Positions 44,067 to 52,410 of a stretch of DNA of 64,000 nucleotides are shown here, in pieces. Positions within the stretch are counted from its first letter, which is position 1; each line of letters starts with the position of its first letter. The stretch comes from Lachnospiraceae bacterium JLR.KK008 (GTDB lineage: Bacteria; Bacillota; Clostridia; Lachnospirales; Lachnospiraceae), in NCBI GenBank assembly GCA_037015955.1, contig CP143548.1, positions 48,501 to 112,500 on the forward strand. Reading direction: 5' to 3'. A program made the position numbers and the translations under genes. The notes under the pieces are model-generated. The model did not search any database, was not told the DNA's origin, and saw only the letters and a program-made list of their open reading frames with translations.

Positions 44067-44103
44067 TTATCGATAGATTTCTGTGTAAGCGGCAAATACC
44101 TGA

Positions 44104-44871
44104 CTATACACAAGTATAAGCACCGTCTACAATAATATCGCTGCCGCTTGTGTAGCCGGAAGCGTCACTGCACAGATAGAGAAGAGCCGGAATCAATTCT
44201 TCGGGTGTTCCCATACGGTGCATCGGCATCAGCGGTGTCCAGGCATCTTTCAACTCCTGAGGAGTGTCCACGGACATGGGAGTTGCGATATATCCGGGAC
44301 TCAGGCTGTTGACGCGTACGCCTTCCAGTGCCCATTCTGCTGCGAGAGAACGTGTCATATGGATGACAGCGGCTTTCGAAGCATTGTAAGAACACTGCCA
44401 CTGAGGTATATTAACAATGCTGCCGGACATGGAAGCCATATTAACGATGCTTCCTTTGATATGATTGTCAATCATGATCTTGCCTGCAGCCCGGCATACG
44501 ATAAATTCGCCGGTGAGATTGCAGTCGATAACCTCGCGGAATTCTTCGATTGTAGCCTCAAAAGTACCCTGGTGCATACAAATACCGGCATTGTTGAAGA
44601 CAATATCAAGAGAACCGGAGCGTTTCATGATCTCTGCGAAAGCAGCGTCTACCTGCTCTTCTTTTGTTACGTCACAGATGAGATCGTATGCCTTGCCGCC
44701 GTCTTTAATAATATTGTCTACAGTTTCCTTTGCGCCGCTTCTGCTCAGAATTACGACTTCAGCGCCTGCTTTGGCAAGTCCCTGTGCGGCAACCTGGCCG
44801 ATTCCGCGTCCACCGCCTGTGACGACAGCGATTTTTCCCTGCAATCCGAAAAGTTCGTCTAAATATGACAT
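44104..44871 (-). CDS. Short-chain dehydrogenase/reductase
   Basis: A 255-residue classical SDR: cofactor motif TGGGRGIGQ at about residues 18-26, NNAG near 92, catalytic Ser in MASMSGSIV and YNASKAA with the Tyr-x-x-x-Lys pair near 160, and the C-terminal SPGYIATPM. The profile is that of polyol or sugar-acid dehydrogenases (gluconate 5-dehydrogenase or sorbitol-6-phosphate dehydrogenase type), but the substrate cannot be fixed. GAGGAGG precedes the ATG. It lies 67 bases downstream of the zinc dehydrogenase gene in the same direction, so both enzymes probably act in one polyol-ketose interconversion. Confidence 0.9.
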   Translation of the reverse strand: MSYLDELFGLQGKIAVVTGGGRGIGQVAAQGLAKAGAEVVILSRSGAKETVDNIIKDGGKAYDLICDVTKEEQVDAAFAEIMKRSGSLDIVFNNAGICMHQGTFEATIEEFREVIDCNLTGEFIVCRAAGKIMIDNHIKGSIVNMASMSGSIVNIPQWQCSYNASKAAVIHMTRSLAAEWALEGVRVNSLSPGYIATPMSVDTPQELKDAWTPLMPMHRMGTPEELIPALLYLCSDASGYTSGSDIIVDGAYTCV

Positions 44872-44938
44872 GTGTGAATCCTCCTCGCTTAATTTGTTTT
44901 ATTGTGTGACTACAAAATACAGTCTGTTATTTTGGTTG

Positions 44939-45964
44939 CTATTCCTGTACGTTGATAATGACTTTCATCGTTGTCTCACGATTTGCATCTATGTACTGAT
45001 ATGCCTGTAAATAATCCTGGAAGGCGAAATGCTTTGACACGAGAGGCGGTAAAAGCACTTTCTTTTTACATGCAAGATCGATCGCATCGATGTAATCTTC
45101 GTTCCGGTACATCATCGTGCTGTTAATATCCAGTTCATGGTCGTTGGCAACAGCCAGATCAATATTTGCCATCTTGGCAAAGACAGCAACCAGAATGATC
45201 ATGCTCCCCTTCCGGGCATATTTGATCGCCTGACCCATCGTAATATCATTTCCTGCACAGTCATAGATAACGTCTGCCTTGTCCGGACCAAATGCCTCTA
45301 AGATTGCTTCGCCGAGGTCTTTGTCGCGGGTGTTGACACGGTGTTCAATGCCGCATTCAGCAGCTTTTTGCAGACGATAATCACTTACGTCGGTGATCAT
45401 TACGCTGCCTGCGCCAAGACCCTTTGCAGTCTGTGCCACCAGATTACCGATAGGACCGGCTCCAAGTACGACGATGTTGAGCCCTTTGACATCTCCGGCG
45501 CGTTTTACGGCGTGGACTGCCACTGCCAGCGGTTCGATCATCGCGCCCTCATCATAGGACATATCCTCCGGAAGCGGTGTTACCTTTGCAGCATCCACAG
45601 CAAAGTAATGAGAAGCCACACCTGTCGTCTGGAAGCCCATGACTTTCAGCTCTTCGCATAAATTATACTTACCATGTGTACAGGGATAACATTTACCGCA
45701 TACGACCTGAGGCTGAATCGTAACCTTTTGTCCTACACTGAAATTTTTCACATCTGCGCCAAGAGTAACGATCTCTGCAGATACTTCATGTCCCTGGGTG
45801 ACAGGGTAGGAGGTAAAAGGATGTTCACCGTGGTAGACGTGAATATCCGAACCGCAGATGCCGATTTTCATAATCTTGACCAATACTTCGTTGTTGCCGG
45901 GAGTGGGAGTGGGGACTTCACGAAACTCGATGACGCCCGGACTTGTCATGACTTGCTGTAACAT
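44939..45964 (-). CDS. Zinc-dependent alcohol/polyol dehydrogenase
   Basis: A 341-residue medium-chain dehydrogenase of the sorbitol/threonine dehydrogenase branch: catalytic zinc ligand region GICGSDIHVYHGEHPF, GHEVSAEI, the structural zinc cluster CGKCYPCTHGKYNLC (four Cys), and the NAD motif VVLGAGPIGNLVAQ near residue 170. It likely oxidises a sugar alcohol to a ketose. It has its own promoter and an operator-like inverted repeat just after it. Direction and spacing suggest an operon with the SDR gene downstream, placed right behind the ROK regulator. Confidence 0.9.
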   Translation of the reverse strand: MLQQVMTSPGVIEFREVPTPTPGNNEVLVKIMKIGICGSDIHVYHGEHPFTSYPVTQGHEVSAEIVTLGADVKNFSVGQKVTIQPQVVCGKCYPCTHGKYNLCEELKVMGFQTTGVASHYFAVDAAKVTPLPEDMSYDEGAMIEPLAVAVHAVKRAGDVKGLNIVVLGAGPIGNLVAQTAKGLGAGSVMITDVSDYRLQKAAECGIEHRVNTRDKDLGEAILEAFGPDKADVIYDCAGNDITMGQAIKYARKGSMIILVAVFAKMANIDLAVANDHELDINSTMMYRNEDYIDAIDLACKKKVLLPPLVSKHFAFQDYLQAYQYIDANRETTMKVIINVQE

Positions 45965-45980
45965 TACTACACCTCTTTCT

Positions 45981-46012
45981 ATTACTTAATTAAAAAACTT
46001 TATTAAAGTAAT
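45981..46012. promoter_or_regulatory. Operator-like inverted repeat in the dehydrogenase leader
   Basis: Imperfect AT-rich repeat: ATTACTTAAT (45981-45990) against ATTAAAGTAAT (46002-46012). It covers the region from about +4 of the dehydrogenase promoter, a typical repressor position; the ROK protein encoded upstream is the candidate. Confidence 0.55.
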
Positions 46013-46015
46013 TTA

Positions 46016-46044
46016 ATTATGTAGCACAATGTGGAATTTGTCAA
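46016..46044 (-). promoter_or_regulatory. Promoter of the zinc dehydrogenase-SDR genes
   Basis: On the minus strand TTGACA (46039-46044), 17-base spacer, CATAAT (46016-46021), starting just after the ROK stop codon. Confidence 0.82.
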
Positions 46045-46050
46045 GGAAAA

Positions 46051-47169
46051 TCAATGTATTTGTGTAAAAAAACGGTTGATAAAATACATGGCGATGCCGA
46101 CTCCTGCCGCAGAACGTTTGAAACGGCAGAGGCGAAGAAAACTGCTGTCCTCGGGGAACAGAAGGTTTTCCTGCATATAGTCCCATAAAAGTGATAAGTA
46201 AGGTTCCAAATGGCTTCCGACATAACCTCCGAGTATGACGTCGCAGTCGAAAATGAGCCGCAGATTGGAAATAGCGATTCCGAGATACTTTAAATAATTA
46301 TACCAGAGAGAGCAGGCGCCGGCTTCGCCTGACCAGAGCTTTTGAAAAAATATTTCCAGATCCCCCCCCGCGTAATCTGCCAGAATCTGTGCGGAGCAGT
46401 AAGCGTCCATACAACCGTGCTTGCCGCAATAACACTGCTTACCGCCCGGTTCAATAACCATATGGCCGAATTCAGCGCTGCGGAAGTGGTCGCCATAATA
46501 AATCTCTTCATTGAGGAAGACAGCTCCGCCAACGGAATTGCTCAAAGACAGATAAAGCATATTGCGGTGAAAATAATTTAACTCTGCCATGGCGGCACAG
46601 ACGGCATCGTTTTCGAAACGGACCGGAAATGGAATGTGTTTCGATAAAAAACGCAGATCAATCTCTTTTAAATTGAGCACATGAGAGATGACAAGCCAAT
46701 TCTCATCGCTGATCACGATGCCGGGGATGGAAATGCCAACACCGAGAATCTGCTCGGAAGAGACAGAGGAGGAGGCCAGAAACAGGTGCAGCATTTCTGC
46801 CAGATCCACACTGTAATCTTCCGTATAGGAGAAAGCGTGCCGGATACGCTTTGTTTGGATGATATTTGCCTTCATATCGATGATGACAAAAGAAACATGA
46901 TTGACAGTGATCTCGATCCCTGCGGAATAAGCCAGATCTTCGACTACGGACAGTGTTTTGGCTTTGCGGCCGCCGGTAGACTCGTATTCGCCTGATTCAT
47001 GTATGATGCCCTGGCAGAGCAGGTCTTTTACACATTGCAGGACGGTAGGCATACTTAAACCAAGGGCAGAGGCGATCTCATTTTTGGAAATTTCTCCCTG
47101 CTCCAAAATATATCTGGCGATACGGATCAGATTACTTTCTCGTCCGGTTTTTTTGTAGTCTTGTCTCAT
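46051..47169 (-). CDS. ROK-family transcriptional regulator
   Basis: A 372-residue protein: N-terminal winged helix at about residues 10-60 (ILEQGEISKNEIASALGLSMPTVLQCVKDL) followed by a ROK domain. The zinc motif is CYCGKHGCMDAYC, with Asp instead of the usual Glu after the cysteines. The N-terminal ATP loop of true ROK kinases is not evident, so it is a regulator (XylR/NagC type), not a kinase. It probably senses a sugar and represses the adjacent dehydrogenase operon. It has its own promoter; TAGGAG precedes the ATG. Confidence 0.9.
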   Translation of the reverse strand: MRQDYKKTGRESNLIRIARYILEQGEISKNEIASALGLSMPTVLQCVKDLLCQGIIHESGEYESTGGRKAKTLSVVEDLAYSAGIEITVNHVSFVIIDMKANIIQTKRIRHAFSYTEDYSVDLAEMLHLFLASSSVSSEQILGVGISIPGIVISDENWLVISHVLNLKEIDLRFLSKHIPFPVRFENDAVCAAMAELNYFHRNMLYLSLSNSVGGAVFLNEEIYYGDHFRSAEFGHMVIEPGGKQCYCGKHGCMDAYCSAQILADYAGGDLEIFFQKLWSGEAGACSLWYNYLKYLGIAISNLRLIFDCDVILGGYVGSHLEPYLSLLWDYMQENLLFPEDSSFLRLCRFKRSAAGVGIAMYFINRFFTQIH

Positions 47170-47197
47170 ATTTCGCTCCTAACTGATGATATAGTGT

Positions 47198-47226
47198 ATT
47201 ATACCTTATTTTTCGATTTTTTCCAA
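47198..47226 (-). promoter_or_regulatory. Promoter of the ROK regulator gene
   Basis: On the minus strand TTGGAA (47221-47226), 17-base spacer, TATAAT (47198-47203), about 29 bases before the start codon. Confidence 0.8.
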
Positions 47227-47316
47227 TATCCCGCCAGGGATGCTTTTCAGAGGGGAACGTAAAGCGGTGAAAAATGCCACCCTCGCGCTGTATGAACAGG
47301 CTATGGAGCGATATAA

Positions 47317-47343
47317 CAAAAAGGCGCCGGATGGCGCCTTTTG
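47317..47343 (-). terminator. Terminator of the cupin/DUF4432 operon
   Basis: AAAAGGCGCC/GGCGCCTTTT perfect stem with a 4-base loop and T-run on the minus strand, 35 bases after the cupin stop codon. Confidence 0.9.
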
Positions 47344-47377
47344 CTGTTGCATGTTTTCCTGTAATGATGAGAAACGA

Positions 47378-48574
47378 TTATACGTGATCGGGAACTTCTT
47401 TGTTGTTGTTCGCAAAATGCTGGAGAATTACGAGAGGCTCATAGGAACCGGTGTTCGTAATGGTAATTCCCTTGCCGGCAGCGTCTTCCGATACGAAGAA
47501 CTCATCTCCGGAAATATCCTCAAAGCGAAGCAGCTCCGGTGCTGCGCATTCGAAGGTACCGAATGTGCCATGCCCCTGTACGACGAGAGCCATATAGCAG
47601 GCAGCATCTTTGATTGTCACGGTCGTCTTGGGTGCTACTGTGATCTCTTTACCTGCGACCCAGTCATTGGCATAAGCGATCCATTTCTCAACAAGGCCTT
47701 CCTGGTTGGTCTCACGAATCTTAGGTGCGCGGAAATACTTCTCTTTGTAATCTGCGCGGGTGCTTTCTTCCCAGTTGATCTGGCTGAACAGTGCATCGAT
47801 GTCATCCTTTTCTTCCTCAGGCTGGCAGTCTGTGAGGAGATTGTGAGGATTTACTTCACCCATCGTCACGTTTTCCATGATAGTATTGACATCACTGTTC
47901 CACTGCGGTTCGAAAGTTACGAGAGAGGCCGGTGCGTGGATAACGCCTGCTTCTGTATACCAGCCTGTGCCAAGCTGTATCCGGTATGCACGGGAGAGTT
48001 CGGTGATGCGGGTGTCTTTCTTGTCATAATTGCGCAGACACTCTTTTACCTGCTCTTTCGTTGTGGACGGATCGAATCCGAAATAGGTGAGCGGGAATCT
48101 TCCAAGATAAGACGCATTATACTGCACCGGGAAATAATATGCCTCCGGCTTGCCGTGCATACCGATGCGGTTTGCCATCTCCTCTGTCAGATGAAGGTGA
48201 TGGAACAGAGGCTTGTCATAGTCATATAATTTGGCGAACGTAGGCCATGTTCCGTATTTCTCCTGGAGTGCGGTGCCGATCAGTTCTGCGCCCAGTTCGT
48301 CAACACAATCTTTGAATAATATCTTTTCACCTGTCTCATCATCATAGACAAAGCTCATACCTTCCGTAGGGCCGGTCTTGGGTCCGTTCAATGCGACCGT
48401 AGTAGAGCCAAGCCAACGCTCGCAGATACCGCCGCGGTCCATACCGAATGCATAGTAGTCGTCGGGATGCAGTCTCAGACGATGGCCCGGCTCGTTGAAT
48501 CCGCGGGGCACCCATGTGGGAGCCAGATGAAATATGCCATTCCCCTGTTCAAATACTTTTCTAACATTGCTCAT
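47378..48574 (-). CDS. Cupin-type sugar isomerase homologue (mannose-6-phosphate isomerase-like)
   Basis: The ATG at 48574 has GGAGG eight bases upstream; the in-frame ATG at 48595 lies before that site. The 398-residue protein has a metal-binding cupin pattern FHHLHLTEEM near residues 124-132 and KPEAYYFP shortly after, where type I phosphomannose isomerases carry their zinc ligands. A long second half ends with a second cupin-like strand set (VVQGHGTFGTFECAAPE, ITNTGSYEPLVILQHF). It probably interconverts an aldose and a ketose, phosphorylated or not; the substrate is open. It is downstream of, and cotranscribed with, the DUF4432 epimerase gene. Confidence 0.72.
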   Translation of the reverse strand: MSNVRKVFEQGNGIFHLAPTWVPRGFNEPGHRLRLHPDDYYAFGMDRGGICERWLGSTTVALNGPKTGPTEGMSFVYDDETGEKILFKDCVDELGAELIGTALQEKYGTWPTFAKLYDYDKPLFHHLHLTEEMANRIGMHGKPEAYYFPVQYNASYLGRFPLTYFGFDPSTTKEQVKECLRNYDKKDTRITELSRAYRIQLGTGWYTEAGVIHAPASLVTFEPQWNSDVNTIMENVTMGEVNPHNLLTDCQPEEEKDDIDALFSQINWEESTRADYKEKYFRAPKIRETNQEGLVEKWIAYANDWVAGKEITVAPKTTVTIKDAACYMALVVQGHGTFGTFECAAPELLRFEDISGDEFFVSEDAAGKGITITNTGSYEPLVILQHFANNNKEVPDHV

Positions 48575-48628
48575 TGCTGATACCTCCATAATCATTGCCT
48601 GTTATCTGTGTCGGTTTAATTTCGATTG

Positions 48629-49612
48629 TTAATTCGTTCTGAATAAGCGGATGGAAGCGCCGTAGCTGCGGGATTCGCCGGGTGCCAGACAGGGCAGTTC
48701 ACCTTGCTTGCGCAGACCATTGCGGCCTTCGAGTGTGTTTGTGCACGGCTCAATGCCCAGAACATAGTCGCGTTCTCCCATCATTTTCCACTGTGTAAAC
48801 TCAGGGAACTGCTTCGTGTCAAAGGAAAGCTCCAGTCCTTTACCGATGGATTCGTTGCTGACGGATACCTTTGCGACAGCTTCCGTAAATTTATGATAAT
48901 AGCATTGCTCTCTGAAGTTGGGAATCGGTTTTAACATGTGATCCCATGTGTCGATGTCTTTGGCAGCCCAGTCATCCCTCGGTACGACCTGAGAAGAGTT
49001 GATCAAGAGGTTTGTCGTCTCACTGAGCAGCGGATAACCGACATTCATGTGATAGAGAAGGAAGACAGCCTCTTTCTCAGATCCCTCATTGTGAACCGTA
49101 TCATGGATTGTCACGACATTATCGGTGAGACTTACGGTGATGACCCGTTCCAATGTGAGCTTAGCGCCGAAAATGATATGATCGCGCATTGTGGCGTGCA
49201 CACGGATTTCTTTCTCCGAAGTTTCATAGCACACATGATCTGCAGGAATATTGCCGATCGTTCCGTGGAGTCCGTAAAGCGTTCCCTCGTCTTCGTTGGG
49301 GGTGCCGATATTCTGCAGACCGCAGGTGGTGAGCATACCACAGTTAAAGGACTTTAAGAAACCGAAACCGTCCCGGCCTTCCTGAAAATAGGAGGGACTG
49401 ACATAGCCACAGGGAGAAATGTAATTCATCCGGCAGCCATCAAAATAGAGATCTGAAATATCCAGGCAGCGGTCCGCGCAGAGCGTCATGTCGATGCCAA
49501 GGCCATTGCGCACACGCAGAAGACGCATACCGTCGCCTTTTCCGCCCTGAAGCCGGTACTCTTCCACGCCCGACAACTGCAGCGGATGACCTATGTATTG
49601 ATTGGTGGTCAT
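48629..49612 (-). CDS. DUF4432-family aldose epimerase-like protein
   Basis: A 327-residue protein of the galactose mutarotase fold. Segments GMRLLRVRNGLGIDMTLCADRCLDIS, YVSPSYFQEG, GLQNIGTPNEDEG, LYGLHGTIGNIPAD and VFLLYHMNVGYPLL match DUF4432, a family often found with sugar isomerases and kinases. Mutarotation or epimerisation of the imported sugar is the likely role, without direct proof. AAAGGAG precedes the ATG. It is the first gene of a minus-strand operon with the cupin gene, divergent from the aldolase gene. Confidence 0.82.
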   Translation of the reverse strand: MTTNQYIGHPLQLSGVEEYRLQGGKGDGMRLLRVRNGLGIDMTLCADRCLDISDLYFDGCRMNYISPCGYVSPSYFQEGRDGFGFLKSFNCGMLTTCGLQNIGTPNEDEGTLYGLHGTIGNIPADHVCYETSEKEIRVHATMRDHIIFGAKLTLERVITVSLTDNVVTIHDTVHNEGSEKEAVFLLYHMNVGYPLLSETTNLLINSSQVVPRDDWAAKDIDTWDHMLKPIPNFREQCYYHKFTEAVAKVSVSNESIGKGLELSFDTKQFPEFTQWKMMGERDYVLGIEPCTNTLEGRNGLRKQGELPCLAPGESRSYGASIRLFRTN

Positions 49613-49667
49613 TGGGTTCTCCTTTCTTGTATTTTGCTGAAATCATATAGTTGCGATTACTAATTTC

Positions 49668-49696
49668 ATTGTAGTAGCATTGAACGCGAAATGCAA
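49668..49696 (-). promoter_or_regulatory. Promoter of the DUF4432-cupin operon
   Basis: On the minus strand TTGCAT (49691-49696), 17-base spacer, TACAAT (49668-49673). The -35 is overlapped by the palindrome at 49692-49716. Confidence 0.75.
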
Positions 49697-49716
49697 GAAA
49701 AAAATTTTTTCTTGCA
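49692..49716. promoter_or_regulatory. 25-base palindrome between the divergent operons
   Basis: TGCAAGAAAAAA, one central A, TTTTTTCTTGCA: perfect 12-base arms. It overlaps the minus-strand -35 and lies about 70 bases upstream of the aldolase -35. Further half-sites with TTTCTTG follow at 49724-49730 and 49773-49779. Confidence 0.75.
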
Positions 49717-49760
49717 CCTGCAATTTCTTGCAATATCAGGAAAAAAGCAGATAGACATAT

Positions 49761-49776
49761 TAAGAAAAAAAATTTC
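49761..49776 (+). promoter_or_regulatory. A-tract box upstream of the aldolase promoter (copy 1)
   Basis: TAAGAAAAAAAATTTC, starting exactly 26 bases before the TTGACA of the aldolase promoter. The identical 16 bases recur at the same distance at 50973. It may be an UP element or a protein-binding site. Confidence 0.6.
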
Positions 49777-49786
49777 TTGAAAATTG

Positions 49787-49815
49787 TTGACAGGGGTCAG
49801 AGGCAGGGGTATTAT
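49787..49815 (+). promoter_or_regulatory. Promoter of the aldolase gene
   Basis: TTGACA (49787-49792), 17-base spacer, TATTAT (49810-49815), 69 bases before the start codon. Confidence 0.85.
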
Positions 49816-49883
49816 GTAACTATGTAAGATACCATTCTACAAAACGTAACAGATTTATGTTCAACAAAAAGGAGGAGTTACCT

Positions 49884-50759
49884 ATGTTACTCAACATGAA
49901 AGAACTTTTAAAAGTAGCCAATGAGCACAATTTTGCAGTTCCTGCATTTAATATTGGTACAGGCCAGATATTGAATGGTGTAATGGATGTCTGCGAAAAG
50001 CTGCAGGCGCCGGTTATTCTGGCGATCCATCCGTTAGAGCTGGAATTCCAGAGCGACAGCTTCCTGAAGATGTGCATTGACCGTGCATGCAAATCCAAAG
50101 TGCCGGTATGTATCCATCTGGATCACAGCGAATGGGGACCGATCGTACGTGCAATCCGTGCAGGTTTCACATCTGTTATGATCGACGCGTCTTCTCTTCC
50201 TTTTGAAGAAAATATTGCCATCACAAAAAAAGTATGTGAGCTGGCACATCCTCTTGGCGTTTCTGTAGAAGGTGAACTGGGAACGATCGGTACGACAGAA
50301 GGCGATACGGAAGGCGGTACGGAAGACATCATTTATACAAAACCTGATGATGCGGTTCGTTTCGTTGAGGAGACGGGCTGTGATACACTGGCAATCGCAA
50401 TCGGTACAGCGCACGGCATCTATCCGGAAGGAATGAAGCCGGAGCTGAAACAGGATCTTCTGTCTGAGATCAAGAGCAAAGTATCCGTTCCTCTCGTACT
50501 GCATGGCGGTTCCGGAAACAAAGATTCCGAAATTGCAGAGGCAGTTAAGAGAGGTATCAATAAGATCAATATCTCTTCTGATATTAAGGACGCATTCTAT
50601 CAGCAGCTTCGGATTACGCTGGAAGATAAGAAAGTTCGTGAGCCTTTCGAACTGTATCCGGCAAGCGTGAAGGCAATGCAGGAAGTCTGCGAGCATAAGA
50701 TCAAACTCTTCAATGATGATGATAAAGTGAAATACTATGAGCTGTCCAAGATGATCTAG
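49884..50759 (+). CDS. Class II ketose-bisphosphate aldolase
   Basis: The ATG at 49884 follows AAGGAGG by eight bases; an in-frame ATG at 49857 lies before that site. The 291-residue zinc aldolase has the expected ligands: Asp80 and His81 region in IHLDHSEW, the Glu segment VEGELGTIGTTEGD, His177 in IGTAHGIYPEG and His207 in VLHGGSGNKDSE, then KINISSD for phosphate binding. It cleaves fructose-, tagatose- or another ketose-1,6-bisphosphate; which one is not decided by sequence. It is the first gene of the plus-strand catabolic block and is followed by a hairpin and a new promoter. Confidence 0.92.
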   Translation: MLLNMKELLKVANEHNFAVPAFNIGTGQILNGVMDVCEKLQAPVILAIHPLELEFQSDSFLKMCIDRACKSKVPVCIHLDHSEWGPIVRAIRAGFTSVMIDASSLPFEENIAITKKVCELAHPLGVSVEGELGTIGTTEGDTEGGTEDIIYTKPDDAVRFVEETGCDTLAIAIGTAHGIYPEGMKPELKQDLLSEIKSKVSVPLVLHGGSGNKDSEIAEAVKRGINKINISSDIKDAFYQQLRITLEDKKVREPFELYPASVKAMQEVCEHKIKLFNDDDKVKYYELSKMI

Positions 50760-50972
50760 GGATTGCGCGTGATTTACAATAAAATATCGGGTCAATATGG
50801 GAACGGCAGGGCACAAGCGGCAGAATTGCTGGCAGTGCTCCTGCCGTTTGCTATACACACGACATCCTATTTTCATGGGATGCGAGATGGATTGGATGAC
50901 TTGTATAAAAATATCATGAAATATTTCATAAAATATACAAATACAATAGATAAAACTGCATGTAAAGGGCTG

Positions 50973-50988
50973 TAAGAAAAAAAATTTC
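50973..50988 (+). promoter_or_regulatory. A-tract box upstream of the ADP-kinase-family promoter (copy 2)
   Basis: TAAGAAAAAAAATTTC, identical to copy 1 at 49761 and again starting 26 bases before TTGACA. Confidence 0.6.
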
Positions 50989-50998
50989 ATCAAATATA

Positions 50999-51027
50999 TT
51001 GACATAATGCCCTGTGCAATATATACT
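50999..51027 (+). promoter_or_regulatory. Promoter of the kinase-transporter operon
   Basis: TTGACA (50999-51004), 17-base spacer, TATACT (51022-51027), 36 bases before the start codon; one of the best matches in the window. Confidence 0.9.
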
Positions 51028-51062
51028 TTTGTTAAAGATTTGATAAAAGAAAGGACAGAAAA

Positions 51063-52391
51063 ATGTCTTATCAGGATAAATATCAATATTATTTAGAAAA
51101 GATTCCGGAACTGGCAGCATACAGCCGCAAGGAAAACAAAGCGCCTGTATTTGCCTATACAAGTAATCTGGATGTGGTTCTTACCTGGGATATAGAGAAA
51201 TATAATGAAATACTGGATACTTATTTAAAAGAAGAGCCTTATTTTTATGACGGTGATACGATCGATTCCATGGAAGATTTTGCAAGGATCAGCAGTTACT
51301 ATCTGATGCGTGGCCTTGGCGGGAATTTTGATCTCACAAGCATTGAAGTATGTAACTTTCTGAAGGATAAGTTTCAGTATGATTTTTTCTTGGGCGGTAC
51401 ATGCGCACAGGGGGCTGCAGCGATCGGCACTCTGGGATTTCCGGTCAATGTACATCTGTCGGACGAATGTGCGGAAGTGATGAATATCCTGGATGAAGTC
51501 GGGGTGACGGTCATCCGCGACGGAAGGAAAGTTCCGGCGGGCAGCGCTCCCTCGGGAGAAGAGCCGGTCTATCACTTCATTCTTCAGTTTAAGAAGGATG
51601 ACAAGCTGCGGATTATGGGCCGGGAGGTTGCTATCCCGTTATCAAACCGTCTGATTCTGTTTTATGACGAGATACATAAAATCGTGCCCATTCAGAAAGA
51701 TTTCCTGCAATATTGGAAAGATGCCAGCGAAGTGCCTACCTCATGGCTCATTTCGGGATTCGATGCCGTTGTGGAAGAGGATAAAATGCAGAACTGTCTT
51801 GACGCGCTGGAGCCCCATCTGAAATATATGAAAGAAAACCATCCGGAGATGACACTTTATTTTGAGGGTGCGTTTTACATGAACCCGAAAGTAAAAGAGA
51901 TGGCTGGCAGCGCTTTCTGCAAATATGTCGATATTCTCGGTATGAATGAGGAAGAGCTGGAACAGCAGGTGAAACGTTTTGGCGGGGAAGCGCCCGGGTC
52001 TGCGGCGACGGGGGTGCTGGGTGGTTTGGATATGATTCTTTCGAGATTCCATCCGAAGGGAATCGTTCTCCACACAAAGGACTATTCGATGTATTACGGG
52101 CAGCCGATTCCGGGTGTTGACATCGAACAGGGACTGACGATGGGAAATATCATGTCGACGACGAGAGCGCGGATCGGTAAATATGGTAATTTTGAAGAAT
52201 GCAGGGAGACATTGCCGCTTCCGCTGAGTGCAAACGGTCTTCGCTTCGCGGAGGAGGCCGAGGAGTGGAAGAGTGAAGGCAGGATCGTTGTCGTCGTACC
52301 GACCAGGTATCTCGAATATCCTAATTTTACGATTGGATTAGGTGATACATTCGTATCGGGTGTACACACTTGTTTTATCAGGAAAGAGTAG
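51063..52391 (+). CDS. ADP-dependent glucokinase/phosphofructokinase-family protein
   Basis: A 442-residue ribokinase-superfamily protein of the ADP-dependent kinase type. Visible marks are the N-terminal substrate strand VFAYTSNLDVVLTW, RGLGGNFD, FFLGGTCAQGAAAIGTLG, the middle WLISGFDAVVEEDK, TLYFEGAFYMNP and the C-terminal catalytic/nucleotide segment PTRYLEYPNFTIGLGDTFVSG with the GLGD motif near residues 427-431. Known members phosphorylate glucose or fructose 6-phosphate with ADP in archaea and animals. Here the substrate may be a sugar or sugar phosphate of the surrounding pathway, and the nucleotide preference is unproven. AAAGGA precedes the ATG. Confidence 0.78.
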   Translation: MSYQDKYQYYLEKIPELAAYSRKENKAPVFAYTSNLDVVLTWDIEKYNEILDTYLKEEPYFYDGDTIDSMEDFARISSYYLMRGLGGNFDLTSIEVCNFLKDKFQYDFFLGGTCAQGAAAIGTLGFPVNVHLSDECAEVMNILDEVGVTVIRDGRKVPAGSAPSGEEPVYHFILQFKKDDKLRIMGREVAIPLSNRLILFYDEIHKIVPIQKDFLQYWKDASEVPTSWLISGFDAVVEEDKMQNCLDALEPHLKYMKENHPEMTLYFEGAFYMNPKVKEMAGSAFCKYVDILGMNEEELEQQVKRFGGEAPGSAATGVLGGLDMILSRFHPKGIVLHTKDYSMYYGQPIPGVDIEQGLTMGNIMSTTRARIGKYGNFEECRETLPLPLSANGLRFAEEAEEWKSEGRIVVVVPTRYLEYPNFTIGLGDTFVSGVHTCFIRKE

Positions 52392-52410
52392 GAATGACAG
52401 GAGGGATAAG

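Larger units (their letters stand above)
50760..51062 (+). other. 303-base intergenic region with terminator-like hairpin and strong promoter
   Basis: A long stem (AACGGCAGG, 50802-50810, against CCTGCCGTT, 50840-50848, with an inner GCAG/CTGC-type dyad) followed by TTTGC may end part of the aldolase transcript. The right half holds the A-tract box at 50973 and the promoter at 50999. A 70-codon frame across this region contains the hairpin and has no credible coding signs. Confidence 0.7.

Noticed and set aside
47240..48229. 329-codon plus-strand frame opposite the cupin gene
   Set aside because: It is the antisense shadow of a well-supported minus-strand gene and lacks a ribosome site and coherent domains.
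50763..50975. 70-codon plus-strand frame between the aldolase and ADP-kinase-family genes
   Set aside because: It spans a terminator-like hairpin, has no ribosome site and its product is not protein-like; the region is regulatory.
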